Shown in pieces: positions 22,669-35,548 of a stretch of DNA of 64,000 bases (positions are counted from its first letter, which is position 1; each line of letters begins with the position of its first letter). The position numbers and the translations under genes are program-made. The stretch is from Isoetes taiwanensis (taxonomy: Eukaryota > Streptophyta > Lycopodiopsida > Isoetales > Isoetaceae), in NCBI GenBank assembly GCA_021234155.1, contig JAJEKV010000036.1, positions 9,501,426 to 9,565,425 on the forward strand, in the 5' to 3' direction. Below the pieces are notes generated by a model. The model was given only the letters and a program-made list of their open reading frames with translations. It ran no database searches and was not told the DNA's origin.

Positions 22669-24082
22669 CCTTAAACCCCTTGTTACCCTAGCCGGTGTGT
22701 AGTTGTGGAAAATATATTCAACGAAAAACAATTCGATGTCTTTCTTTTCTACTTCCCCCAAGATTAGATTAATTTGTTGTATAAAGTTGGGAAAAACTAC
22801 ATAATACCCTAATACCATTACGTTAATACCGTTATGTTTTGACATATTTTCCCAAATACCCCTAACTTTTCAAAAATTTATGGAATGCCCTTGGTCAATG
22901 TACAATATATTTTATAGTTTCGATCATTGTTCAAATACCCTTATGTTTTAACATAATTCCTCAAATGCCCTTATTCTTATTCTTATTCTTATTCTTATTC
23001 TTATTCTTATTCTTATGTTTCCTTCAAATTCACAAAATACCCTTGATACCTATAACGTGTGTTTTATTTCAAATTTCAAAAGTTTCAAAATTCAAGTTAT
23101 GCAAAAATATTTGGAATGCCCTTGAGCCAAAATGTTTGTTTTTGAAAGGGTTTATTCTTGGATGGTTTTGGCGATGCAGGGAAGGAGCATCTGCATGGAG
23201 GCGATGGTGCGATGGCATTGGGGCATCGTTTCTCTTCTCTGCCATAGCTACCCCAGGGTTTATTTTTGGAATGTAACTGGACTTGATTGCTTGCAGCTCT
23301 TTGTTGTTCTTGATTTTTATCTGCTCTTGCCGCTGGGTTTTCTTGTAAGTCTCTGTTCCTTTGTTTGTGTGTCTTAATTCAGGACACGCCCTTAAACCCC
23401 TTGTTACCCTAGCCGGTGTGTAGTTGTGGAAAATATATTCAACGAAAAATAATTCGATGTCTTTCTTTTGTACTTCCCCCAAGATTAGATTAATTTGTTG
23501 TATAAAGTTGGGAAAAACTACATAATACCCTAATACCATTACGTTAATACCCTTATGTTTTGACATATTTTCCCAAATACCCCTAACTTTTCAAAAATTT
23601 ATGGAATGCCCTTGGTCAACGTACAATATATTTTGTAGTTTCGATAATTGTTCAAATACCCTTATATTTTAACATAATTCCTCAAATGCCCTTATGTTTC
23701 CTTCAAATTCACAAAATACCCTTGATACCTATAACGTGTGTTTTATTTCAAATTTCAAAAGTTTCAAAATTCACAAACCACCCTTAAGTTATGCAAAAAT
23801 GTTTGGAATGCCCTTGAGCCCAAATGTTTGTTTTTTAAAGGGTTTATTCTTGGAAGGTTTTGGCGCTGCAGGGAAGGAGCATCTGCATGGAGGCGATGGT
23901 GCGATGGCATTGGGGCATCGTTTCTCTTATCTGACATAGCTACCCCAGGGTTTATTTTTGGAATGTAACTGGACTTGATTGCTTGCAACTCTTTGTTGTT
24001 CTTGATTTTTATCTACTCTTGCCGCTGGGTTTTCTTGTAAGTCTTTGTTCCTTTGTTTGTGTGTCTTAATTCAGGACACGCC
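22669..24082. repeat. Tandem direct duplication, about 0.7 kb unit
   Basis: 22669-23388 is repeated at 23389-24082 with only scattered substitutions. Each unit starts CCCTTAAACCCCTTGTTACC and ends AATTCAGGACACG. Copy A carries a TTATTC expansion (22970-23017) missing from copy B. Copy B has a few extra bases (CACAAACCACCC) missing from copy A. The unit includes a stretch rich in AATACCC/AATGCCC that begins GGGAAAAACTACATAATACC, resembling the ends of the element at 40201-40842. No gene recognised. Confidence 0.9.
22970..23017 (+). repeat. (TTATTC)n microsatellite
   Basis: About eight TTATTC hexamers lie in copy A of the duplication. The matching place in copy B (near 23690) has none, so the expansion postdates the duplication or was lost from copy B. 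Confidence 0.9.
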
Positions 24083-26610
24083 TTGTGGTACTGCTTATGG
24101 CAGGAGGGTTAACTCCCCCAACTTGAAAGTAGTTTGTTATTCTTCTATTTACTGCAACAGGATAACCTTTAGCAGGAAAATTGTTGTGCTGCAACACGGT
24201 ATACTTTAGCAGGAAACTTGTTGTTCTTAAAGTTAATGTAATTTATATCAAAATTAAATATAGCGAAGGTCGTATGTCTTGGTTAGTGATTGACTGCATC
24301 ATTGACTCAGACACCATTGTTTCCAAATCATAGCCGGGAGCAGCCCACTGGCAAACAGGAATCCCTGACCAAGTACCTTACCCTTACAATATCATAGTTG
24401 GGGAGGTTTTTTGGTTCTGTTGACAGTCACGGCTATGGCCAAGCATGAAGCACAGAAGCATGAAGCATGAATTCATGACTATGGCTTTTTCTGAAGTAGT
24501 TGCTTCTGAAAACAGCTCTTGATATAATCTGACACAGCGTTTGAACTTCGGCAGCCTACTCAGCGTCACGCCTCTAAAGGCAAAGACTGTTTCTTCATTC
24601 GATCTTCACCGCTTGAACAGGTAACCAAGAATCTGTTGTGCCGATTAGCATTCCAGGATTTTGGCGAGTAGCGACACCAGATCACACCATCGGAAGAATA
24701 ATTGACCCAACTATGATATTGTCTAAAAGTGCCGAACCTGAAGCTCTCAGCATATGTTGGACAAAAACATTTGATTCTGGTTCACATTACTTTATTAAGT
24801 TTCTTAGAAGAGCTACATATTTTACGCTTGCACTTTTATTTAGTAGTGTGTAGTGTGTGAACCTGGTGATCTTTGTCTTTTTTTCTTGTTTTTTCTTTTT
24901 TTTCCCAATTTGCAGGAGGCCGAATTGAATGCTAGCATGTTCTTTTGTTTGTCTTCACTTTCAAAGAGTCTTTCAGGTAATACCATGCTCAATCTCTCAA
25001 GTTGTCCCACATAGGGTAAAATGGCAAGTATTTTAGAGAAGGATACATGAATGCTCCGTCCTTGAATATGGTAAATGGGTATACAAGTCTTTTCCAAAAA
25101 CATAGTGGAATTCTAGCTTTTAAGCCCAAGCTCTTCTCAAATAGATCTCAATAGCAGTTCCTTACATCGAGAATACTCATTGGATGCCATAGAACAGAAT
25201 TCTGCCAACCTGCAGGATCAACTTTAGATGCACCAGAAGTTATCAGTTATTATCCGAATCTTCTTTATCCACAGTAAATTAACATAGCGGCATTTTGCAT
25301 CATTTTCTTACAAATACAATGGCTACCACATATGAAAATTTTCGGTAGGGTAAATTTTCAGGCTATGTTAAACTCTCTAATAGTTAACTTAGAACTAACA
25401 AATGGTATCCATTCTCTGCACAAATGTACTCTTACAACTCGCAAATTGTATTATTCTGCAAAAGTTTAGCTACAATTGTTCAACCCATCGATAATGATCT
25501 CTCTGTACTGCCACGAAAAGTATAATATATACTTGCAGTACTCAGCTTACAATGAATCATACTACCAAAACTCTACTAGATGCAAAACTGCCAATAGATG
25601 CAATAGAAAACCCCACACTTTAAAGACAAATACGTAGTTAGCAAATTGTGAAGAAGAATGCAAATAAGCATTGCAAACAACATAAAACTTCTTTTGTCCT
25701 ATAGCAAATGAACGAAAGCAGAAAATGCAAAGCAAGATGGATAAATCTTTTTTCTAGAACTCTAAAGCTACCAACAAAATTGCAGACGAAACTAGCAATA
25801 AAATAAAAAGCGTCTTATAAATCGTAGCAAAATCATTTACATATATAGCCAGTCAATTGCAACACAACAAATATCCAGACTGTTTATATCATCTGCAGCA
25901 TTTACAAGTTGGCCATTGGGGACTCTCCATCAAAGCCAACCGAACCTACACCTGAAGTAGTTGCATATTTATAAATTTCATCTATCAACTCCTTAGGTTC
26001 AGCGGCCCAGTTTATTAGTGTGATTTTTAGAACAACGATTTTGTGGCTTTTGATTCTTCTGTATTCCGTCTGAAGTATGCTAAGGCGAACGATCTTAGTA
26101 ACCCAAAGAGTTTCTGTAAATGGAGAATAATACACATGTTGATCATTGTCCTGCAACTCATACTCCATTAAGTTTATGATAAATTGTTGAGCACAATACT
26201 CTCACAAGTTTATTTTACATGATATCTGATTTTGGATACTTCATCTGCAGTCTTTCCCAAGATTTGTTCCTCCCTGGTTATTGAAAATAGTAACACTAGT
26301 TTCTCTTGTTGCATTTGTCAGTTTGGTATGAAAAATATACCTGATCATGAAAATTAGATTAGACATCTCCTTGTAGGAATATTCAAAAATCAGATGTTTC
26401 TCACCTTTTTGATGGTTCTGCAACTTTTCGACATCTTTCGTACTAAAAGTTTGAATCTTATTCACTCACCTTCTTATTGCACATCTTGCATACCTCATAC
26501 CACGTTGGTTGATTTGGGTCAATGATTGTTATGCATGCCCATACATTGAAATATTCAACCTTCAGAAGAATTGTGTACTATAGTACGATAATCCAATCAA
26601 CAAGAATATG
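24083..26610. other. Gene-free AT-rich stretch
   Basis: No recognisable coding or structured feature. Small ORFs here have no family resemblance. Confidence 0.5.
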
Positions 26611-26737
26611 CATCGATCTGAGCCATCGGATCGGCATTTTGGGAAGGGACGAGCAGCTATATATGCACTATTCATTCTTGTGGTTGGTTATCGGCGTCTT
26701 CTCACAGCAGCGTCTCTTCCTTGCCCATTGCTTCCCT
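26611..26737 (+). repeat. 127-bp direct repeat, copy 1
   Basis: Matches 32090-32216 with about five differences. It contains a TATA-like CTATATATGCAC about 35 bases after GATCGGCATT. The copies lie 5.35 kb apart in the same orientation, with unrelated flanks. This could be a short LTR (TRIM-like) or a duplicated promoter. The usual TG...CA ends were not seen. Confidence 0.75.
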
Positions 26738-26933
26738 TGGCTCTATCCATTCTCTTTACTTCCCTTTGAGATTGCTCTTCCTCTTTTCTTCCTCTTTAGA
26801 TTGCCCTTCCTCTTTTCTTCCCTTTTAGATTGCTCTTCCTCTTTCCTTCCCTTTTTGCTTGCTCTTCCTCATGGTTCCTTGAAAATAAATTTTTGCTTTG
26901 CATGCTATAAGGAGGATTCACAAACTGAGACAT

Positions 26934-27554
26934 GATTTATTCTTCCTTAGCATAATTGCTTCATGAATGCTGGCTGATTTGTGCATGTCAATTGAAGGAG
27001 TAGCTTTTCTCGCATGCATCTCTAGTCCAGATTGCTTTTTTCGGATTGAACCCCTCGATTGCTTTTTGTATTTTGCACAGATAGCAGACGGTTGATTTCC
27101 TCACAGGGACACCAATGGTGTGAAGGCAGCCCTGGTATCTTTCTTTGTGGTATTTTGTTGCATGTAGGATGGATTTGTCAGAATCGAATCAATTCATAGA
27201 GACTTGGGCAGCTCAGGCATCTTGGAAGTATTCATCTTGCTTTGCCAGTTTTCTATGCATTTTGCAGGCGTGATTCATTCTTCTTTAGCACAATTGCCTC
27301 GTGCATGCTGGCTGATTTATGCATGTCAATTAAAGGAGTAGCGTTTCTCGCATGCATCTCTGGTCCAGATTGCTTTTTCAGATGGGATCCCTCAATTGCT
27401 TTTCGTATTTTGCATAGATAACAGACGGTTAATTTCCTCACAATGACATTAACGATTTGAAGGCGGCCCTGGTATCTCTCTTTGTGTTATTTGGTTGCAT
27501 GCAGGGCAGATCCATCAGAATAGAATCAATTCATAGAGACTTGGGCAACTCAGC
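26934..27554. repeat. Diverged tandem duplication, 338-bp period
   Basis: 26934-27216 and 27272-27554 align along their length (GGAGTAGCKTTTCTCGCATG, CAATTCATAGAGACTTGGGC) at roughly 85-90 percent identity, so the duplication is older than the near-perfect ones elsewhere in the window. Confidence 0.85.
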
Positions 27555-30500
27555 TTACTCTGACAAATCATCTCATCTCGGCATACTCCATCAATTTTAA
27601 CTGTTCTTAACTTGGCCATGCATGTTGTTCCGCTTTCTCCAGGTGCGCTCTGCGCTCCCTTCTGCTATTCGGATTTTGCACAGACAAGTTTAATTGCCCT
27701 TTTTCCATTTTATACATTTATAAGAATTCCATTTTGCATAATAACAGATGTAAAAATATAGTGTTGTTGTTAAGGTGTTGGTTTGTTACCTTATGGATGA
27801 GGGTTTGAGCCATGGTACTGTCAATCCATTTTTTTTTAGCTTTAGTTGGTTCCGCTAACATATGCTTCTTATCTTCTAGTCATCGTACAGACTTTGCTTT
27901 CGCAGGCCTCATCTTGCCCACTTATGTTTTTATCCTCTCATAATAGATAGCTTTAACTGGACTTCTCTTGCCAACTTATGTTTTTGATCCTCTCATATTA
28001 GAACAAGCTTGACCGCTGCCAATTCAATGAGTCATTGTTTTTAACCCAGTCATTTGTGCTTGCCCTCTTTATCCATTTTGGCTATGCCTTTGACCTCAAC
28101 CTCGACTTTAAACTCGATCTCCACTCAGTCCCCCTAATACTGTTATTTTTTTTTTCATTTTTTGGAGTTAAATAATTGTATTTTCTTGGGCATTTCCTTC
28201 TTTGTTGCATGGCACATATTGTCGTGCTTTAAAAATTGATTTGTATGATTTTTTTTGTGCATTATTATGGTGGACCATCATTGTGCACATAGGAGATAAA
28301 ATGTTGTTGCTAGATCAATGGCATTTTTTATTTTGGGACTTGTATTGTGATCAGAGCACTCTATTATTTTTATATAGACTCATCTGTCTTTTCTTGGAGA
28401 TCTTATATTTTTTCATCTTCTAGTTCGAAAATGAGCTCGAGGTGATATGTTATTTTCATTTGATTGGCTTTGTTCAATGTTTCCACTAACACTTCCCTTG
28501 GTCTATTGCCATTAACTTAGGGATGGAACCTTTGCAACCTCAAACTCCACCATTGTAGTTTTGCCACTGTGTTCTTCAATGCACTTGTATCTAGAATGAC
28601 TTGCTTCCCAGGGGTTCATTTTCGTCATGCAGCCTTATCTCTATGCATCACTAACAATACATTACCGTTATCTTAACCATTAGTTCGTCAACATGCCATA
28701 TATCTACCTATAACCAGCTATAATTTCTATACTAATACTTATTCATTTGTAAATATTCATTCGAACCTTTTCTTTCACCGAGTCCTTTTGGTTGGCTTAT
28801 TCAATTTTGTCTAAATACATGCATGTGGGTATCTTTCTAAATTTTTCGAGCTTTTTTTTTTCTATTGATATTGTTATTTACCTTGAAGTTTTGAATTCAC
28901 TATTCTAGACTATGTAGGGATATATGTCCTATGTTTCTAAAGTGGGTTTCATATAGTTTGGAGCTTTCCTGGTTAACAGGGTCTCAAACCTATTTACTTC
29001 CATGTATTCAAGGGTTCTTTGACAAATACTGTAGATATATTTTGCAGTTGCCTTTACAAGATACATTGTCTAAGGTTACATTCCACACAATTTGTTTTTG
29101 CTCGTTCTATTTTCCAACTAGCATTGGGATGCTATTTTGCAATAGTTATTTCTTGGATCACTTCATTCATCACCTTGAGAATTTATAGTTTGGGGATTTT
29201 GTGGCATGTCTAAATGGTGAATCCATATGATTTCTAGTAGGTATTTTTGGCTTATATAATTTTGGGACCTTGTGTGAGGTTGGTTTCTTGTTGCATTTGT
29301 TTCATTGGCTTGCATTTCTCTTTTTCGTATATGTGCTTGCACTTAAAGCACGTTACTTTGTTGTCCTTTTTGGAGACATTGCTCTGAGATATCGCCTTAT
29401 GTTGGCGATTGTCCTTCATCATGTAACATTGAAACTTATCGAAGTTGCGTTCTATGTTCTTGGCAGTGGATGACATTTATGTTGTTAGGTGGGGTTTTTC
29501 ATTTTCCAGACTCAGCACATCTTTTCTTGCGTACAACACCAATTTTACGTATTTGGGTGATTCTTTACTTACGTTCGCCCCACTTTATTCTATTCGCAGT
29601 CAGCTACTCTTTCCATGCATAGCTTTACTTACACTATGTCACTTTACATAGTCATGTTGTTGTCATTTAATTTCACATGTCCATTATCTCTTTTGCTTTA
29701 TTATTGCAGACCATCTGTACGACACTAGCTTTACTACTGATACGTCATTTTACGTCGTCATTATGTTTCACTTGTCCTTTTCTTTTCTCATTCTACTATA
29801 TGGCTCACCTCCTAACACTCAACCGGGACCTCAAACATTGTTGACCTTCACTTTCTCCTTTCCTTGGCTATAACCTCACCTTGACTTCGGCCTCACATTT
29901 GACCTAAACTGCTTGTGCATCACCCTCTTACTTTTCTTCAGACTTAAGCCTCCTTTTTGTTTGCTCCACGATGTGATCCAAATTTAACCTCCCGTCTTGA
30001 CCTTCCTCTTGATTTGTGCTGACATGTCTACCACTTCTACCTCAACCTCTTCCCTTATTTTTTAACTGTAATATTCATATTGCGGCATCTACTCATGGCT
30101 CTAAGCCTGTGGGTCTTATTTTCCTTATGACATCTCATTTAACACTGTCGTTTCTCTTTTGTTCCTCATTTCCATATTGTTTTCAAAATGCGTTGCATTG
30201 CATTGCATTATTTGTCGCAAACACGTCCTATTTGGCCACTTGTAGTTTGGCGTCGCGTTCTTGAAGTTGTTCTTTATATCTTTCGGTTTTTTCGGCACTA
30301 TCTTTATACTTCATTTGCATATTTGCTATTTAGCTTTATCTGGATATGCCCAATATTCCATTGCAACTTGACATGGGTTTCTATTGGATCATTTTTTATT
30401 TTTGATGCTTATCTTTATCTAGATATGGAGTATACTGAGTTGTTGCGCACGCGGTCTTGTATTGAGCGCATTCTAATTTTGTGCATTGTGGTCTTGCATA

Positions 30501-32089
30501 ATCCTAATTGTCTCGGGGGGTCCATTTCTAGCTAGCTATTGAGATCTTTTTCCATGTATATCATGCTTTTCGAGAGTTAATCTTGCCTCATTCATCTAGC
30601 TATTTTTGTGATTTCTTATTCGGAGTATTTTTGTGTTGATTTTGCTCATGGAACTCTTTATCCACTATTTTCTGTTTATTGCTCTTCTATATTTGCACGT
30701 ATTTTGCCTATCCTGAATTCCATTTTCTGCACCTGTACTTCCACTTGGATTTGAATTTTTCATTACATATCAGGTGATCTAGGTTCGTTTTTTATTGTAT
30801 GCTTCTTTTACATATTTTCTCGAGGTTGGCAGTCGTGGCTTTATTTTTGTATTTGGGCCAAATCTCTAGGGATACATGTCTCGAGTTGTCCATTATTGCA
30901 CCTAGATTTGTTATTTGAATTTATCTTTTATGCGTTTACATCTTGGTGTGCATACTCATCATACATCATTTGAGTTTAAACGCATCATTTGAGCTTTAGG
31001 TACTTGCTTTAACTTTATACTATACATATTTTTTCGTATGAAAGTGAGCTTGATATTTGACAGTTGTTTACTCTACCCTCTTAGTGTATTATTAGGGGCC
31101 TCACTTGGATCTTGAGAGCGAATTCCACTTTCAGGACCTACTTTCCATTTTTCCAAACCGTCGTTAATTAGCTGCATTACTGCTCGCTTCTATTCTGCTA
31201 GCTCGACCCCACCTTGCCTACTCTTAATCTCCACCTTCGCTCTCCCATTCTTGTTCACGCACATTCCTCGCACTTTGTGAACCTCCTCGTTAGGGAATCT
31301 GATTTGCCTTCAATCTCACTTTTCTTCTTGACCTTCCTCTTGACTTTGCACTCCCATGGCTCCACCTTTACCTCAACCTCATTCCCGTTCTGGCATGATC
31401 TATGGACGCCATCCTTGTCGTTGACATTTTTTACATTCTTATTGCAACCTTGTCCAGATGTTTCATTTTTTGGATCCTTTATTCTCGCTAGCCACACTTT
31501 GTCATATCGTCAACCTCAAGAATTCTGCTCTAACCTTAACAGTCTTGCCCTTCATCTCCCCTATATCATTGACCATAACCTTACCTCACCTTGCACCCTA
31601 TGGTTATTTCTTGTTGCATTTGTTCCCATGCCCAGCATTCATCCTTTCTCATATTTTGCCTAGGCTTAAATTATGTTACATTGTTGCCCTTTTTTCCGCG
31701 CAATTGCTCTACAATCTGTCATTATATTGGTGCTTGTCATTCATTCTATAACATTTATGCTTAGAAAAGTTCCCTTTTTCATATCCTTCGTCATTACCTT
31801 ACCTTCTCCTTAGACCCTGATTCCGACCCTATCATCTTGTCTTCAGTTTACACAAACTCAGTACGCACTCTGCTCGTCGCAGCAGTGCCTCAGTAGGAGC
31901 GGCCCAAGGAGTTTCGCATGATGGTGCTCCTACTTAAAATGGATGGCAGTCGTCGTCTTTTCACTCTTGCTATGTCATTTGGACTCTAACTCAATGTCTT
32001 GATGTTTCTCGTCAGCGTGGCTGATATAAAGGAAGTTCTCTGGTTGTCGGCCGGTTTTTTTGTTCTTTGCGAGTCCCTTACCAGAAAGG
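27555..32089. other. Pyrimidine-rich gene-free region with old repeats
   Basis: The plus strand is T/C-rich and has no recognisable protein on either strand. Stretches at 29282-29465 and 31608-31765 resemble each other (TTCTTGTTGCATTTGTT, TTGTTGYCCTTTTT, CATTCTATAACATTTATG type), suggesting ancient internal duplication. CTTGACCTTCCTCTTGA recurs near 30000 and 31330. I read the region as a strongly decayed repeat. Confidence 0.4.
27765..27835 (+). repeat. Possible tRNA-like SINE head
   Basis: TAAGGTGTTGG followed about 30 bases later by GGGTTTGAGCC resembles the A and B boxes of a tRNA-type pol III promoter, and a T-run follows. Weak evidence. Confidence 0.25.
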
Positions 32090-32216
32090 CATCGATCCGA
32101 GCCATCGGATCGGCATTCTGGGAAGGGACGAGCAGTTATATATGCACTATTCATTCTTGTGGTTGGTTATCGGCGTCTTCTCATAGCAACGTCTCTTCCT
32201 TGCCCATTGCTTCCCT
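32090..32216 (+). repeat. 127-bp direct repeat, copy 2
   Basis: Second copy of 26611-26737, in the same orientation and about 96 percent identical, again including the TATATATGCAC motif. Confidence 0.75.
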
Positions 32217-32299
32217 CCCTGCCCGCCCTTTTATATAGTTTTGAGTTTGTTTCATGTTCATATTTATTTCCTTTTCGATACTAACTCCATTATCCTCCA

Positions 32300-32520
32300 C
32301 TCATTGGGTGTTGATATGGTGATTATTGTCATCTATTTTTTATATGTTTTTGTTCCCGTTGGGTGATGTTTTTTTTCCACCCGATGGCTGATGCAAATTA
32401 TTTTCCACCCACTGGGTGATGCTATCTATATATTTTTTCACCCTTTGGGTGATGCTAGATGATTTCCACCTGTTGGTGATGCTATTTTTCTTTTTCCACC
32501 TTTCGGTGATGTTTTCTATT
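32300..32520 (+). repeat. CACCC/GGGTG minisatellite
   Basis: About six degenerate copies of TTCCACCCNNTGGGTGATGCT. Each copy is itself partly palindromic (CACCC facing GGGTG), so the array could form serial small hairpins. Confidence 0.75.
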
Positions 32521-33410
32521 TCTATCTATATTTGTTATGGTTTCTAACATCTAATGGGTGTTTTTGCTTTCTGGGGACTATTTTCTTAGGAGGTGCTCGC
32601 CTGCCATGGTTGTACCTATTTTATTAACATTTAACGAGTACTTTCTAGGCATTTCTCCCTTTTTTCAGGTTTCACACATTCCATTGCGTTGATGCACATT
32701 TGGGCTGGCTTCACCAATTTCCTACCTTGCTCTTCAAGGTATCCTCGAGGCCATTAGCGACCATTTCTCATTAGGGTTTTCCTCGAAAACCCGAAAGGGC
32801 AGGGTTTTTTATCCCGATGAGAAGTTATCGCCATTGTCCTCTCTCTTGCCTTTGCATATTTTCTTATTTCATTATGGGGTAGCTAGACATTGTTCCTATG
32901 GTAAGACTCCTCACTTTCTTGCATCCCTTCATGTCTTACAGTTTGGATCCCAAAGACGGCCTTAGGCAAAAGCTTAGACCATATAACCAATCATATTTCA
33001 ACAAAAGTGCAGATCGATTCTTGTGTGTCCAGATGGATCCCTTTTGCAGGGCTCATGCTTTCAAATCGGTTCTAATTTATGCAGGCAGTTCTTACCAGGC
33101 AGGCACAACCATATCTACACCATGGTTCATACCAGGAACCTATTTGGTACATCCAGATTTGCCAGTCATCGAATTTCTAGGCCACGATTGCAGCGGTCCC
33201 AGTTTATCCAGGCAGTTTATAAGACTCCAATATATCGGGAGCCGTTGTTGAGTTCTGCAACATCATCGTTTGCTTCAGCAGCTCAAATCTCACTAGTCCA
33301 GAACCTTTTAGCGTGAATTAGCTCAACAATTTTGGCTCATCGACTCCACAGGCCAGTTTCCACCAGGATTAATATGTCCCTTCATCTGGGACGCCCATAT
33401 ATAGAGTCCG
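32521..33410. other. Region without recognised genes
   Basis: Two overlapping frames (32898-33251 and 33023-33316) remain open but match nothing I recognise, and neither is favoured by splice sites. Confidence 0.4.
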
Positions 33411-33413
33411 GGA

Positions 33414-33575
33414 TGTGGTATTTCCGGACTTTTTTTGTGGTATTTCTGGCCACTCGATATCAGCCAAGTGGTATTTCCGGCCAAAAAAGTGGTGTTTCTG
33501 GCTACAAAGAGTGGTGTTTCTGGCCAAAAATATGGTATTTCTGGCCAAAAAGTGGTATTTCTGGCCAAAAACCAA
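33414..33575 (+). repeat. GTGGTATTTCTGGCCAAAAA minisatellite
   Basis: About seven tandem copies of a 20-25 base unit, GTGGTATTTCTGGCCAAAAA, with small variations. Because of the array all three forward frames and one reverse frame stay open, so the ORFs here are artefacts. Confidence 0.9.
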
Positions 33576-35400
33576 GCGCGAAACTGCGTGGCGGGGCCGA
33601 AATCTTTGGCCGGATCCTTCTTGCAGCTCCCTGGACGGCTTGAAACACTTCAAAAACCCTTTCAATCGCTTTGTCTTCCTCTTTAACACTAGTTTGATGA
33701 AGAGAGGAAGCGATTTGAGCTTAGATAGGGTTGGATTGAGCAAAAAATGACCCAAAACAGTTGGTTTTGGGCTTGAAACTGTGAAGTGCACAGTGGCTGA
33801 TAAGGGGTGGCTGGAAAACAAAAAAAGTTCGGAAAAACCACATCCCGGCCTCTAAATACGGCAGTCCCTTCATCTGCTCACCTCGCCCAAGGGTTTTCCA
33901 TCAAGTCGCATCCATAGTTCAATTTCCACAGGTAGGTTATTCTGCAGACACTTCACCGGTTAGTTTCTGCAGTACAATTGATTTCCCAGACTGATTTGAT
34001 ACTCCCAAGCTCATCTCCCCAGATCTGCTGCTCCATAGTCTAAGTTCCCCTCCTAATGATTTATTCTTCTAAATATGTACTTTTCCACCGTCCAGTTCAG
34101 TTACCAGCTCTTTTCAACCATTCAGACCAATTGTGACGCAGCTCACACCCGTTGCCATGACTCGGAAAGCCAAAGATATGGCAATAAAGCCAATGAAGGC
34201 TAAGCCCTATTTGGCTCCTTCCCAAGCTGTGGAGCCAAGTCCAGTTATAGACCTAAGTGCCAAAGAAGCCTCTCTTCCAGCAGATACAACTTCAGTTTCG
34301 AAAGACTCAGATAAGCCACAACTTGCCCCGCTTACTTTGCACTCTAGGCTTTGGTCGGTTTGGTTCGTGGCCACCGTCATAGAAACTTCCATGCAATTGC
34401 CCATGGACAATTGGGTTCACGTTCTTGAAATCTTGGAATTTTGATGAAGGAGTTTGTACGACCTACTAGTCCCATCTCACCACCAAATATGCCCGCATAT
34501 ACTGTGCGAGCAGACACGATGGTACAGACTGTGGCAGTAGCTAAGACACAACCATATATGGATTTGGATGTCCCAATGCACGAGGTAGCTCAGGAATATA
34601 TACATGGCCCAGCAATGACAACTTCAAGTAGCAGAGAGGCTTCAGAGTGCATGAAGCCCAGCTTTAGGCCAGTCCAAGCAGGATTGCCACTTGAACCTCC
34701 GTGTCATGGGGTCTATGAAACAACTTCTAGTTCAGATACCGACACTGCGGCATATTTTTTTTACAGATATCATGCATATTTCGAGCCCCGAAACTTTTTC
34801 AATGCAAAGAGTGGATGCTCATTGGCCCGACTGGCCACATCATCTTTTGGTAAATTTTTTATGTTTCCGGATAGGTTGCATATATTTACAACAGGGGAAT
34901 CATCTCAAGGACACTCACTTTTTGGTACAAGAGGATCTCTCCATGTTCATTGACTCGGCGACATGGCGAGTTATGCATGGTTCGAGAGATAAGGCTCCAA
35001 GGAAAATGGGCAGTATACTGGGGAGGCTCAGCACTTATTCTTGACCAATGGCCTTCAAACCCTTGGTTGGGATATTTTTACTAGCTACGACGTAAAAATA
35101 CACCTTCCTTCCTTCCTTCCTTTCCATGTCTTGGGTGGTTTTCTTTTCTTTTCTTTTGTTATTTTTGTATTTCTTAATCTTCAGCCCATATTCTGAGACG
35201 TGGTTTAGTCCCCAGGTTTCATTGGGGCTTAGTCCCTCTGCTCTGTACTGTCTCATGGCCCCATGGGGGTTTTTGTGGACGTAAAAATCCTTTTCTTTAT
35301 TATTATGCTGATGGTGTGTTGTGATTAGATTGTGTTAATTTTTACATCCTAGTATATTGGTAGGTTGTTATTAAGGTTGTTAAGATTGCACGTCACATAG
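33576..35400. other. Unassigned stretch with two adjoining ORFs
   Basis: ORFs at 34133-34444 and 34441-34953 abut (ATG of the second at the stop of the first) and are Pro/Ser/Thr-rich (e.g. KPYLAPSQAVEPSPVIDLSA). They could be remnants of a retroelement gag-like or plant mobile-domain protein, but I recognise no motif. The remainder up to the EF-G promoter is featureless. Confidence 0.3.
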
Positions 35401-35436
35401 CAAATGTGACAGCCTCTAGTATGCAAGAAGATGAGT

Positions 35437-35501
35437 TTCCACGTGTCACAAGGACATGTTGTCCACGAGAAGGCTATCTAACCACAAGAGGATAAACCCT
35501 A
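35437..35501 (+). promoter_or_regulatory. EF-G upstream region: G-box and telo-box
   Basis: TTCCACGTGTCAC has a G-box (CACGTG, 35440-35445), and AAACCCTA (35494-35501) is a telo-box. The latter is common upstream of plant translation genes. They lie about 105 and 50 bases before the EF-G start codon, so the telo-box may fall in the 5' leader. No clear TATA box seen, as is usual for plastid-protein genes. Confidence 0.5.
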
Positions 35502-35548
35502 AATATCCACCACCCAATGCAAAGAAGAGGAGAGGGGAGAGATTGGGC

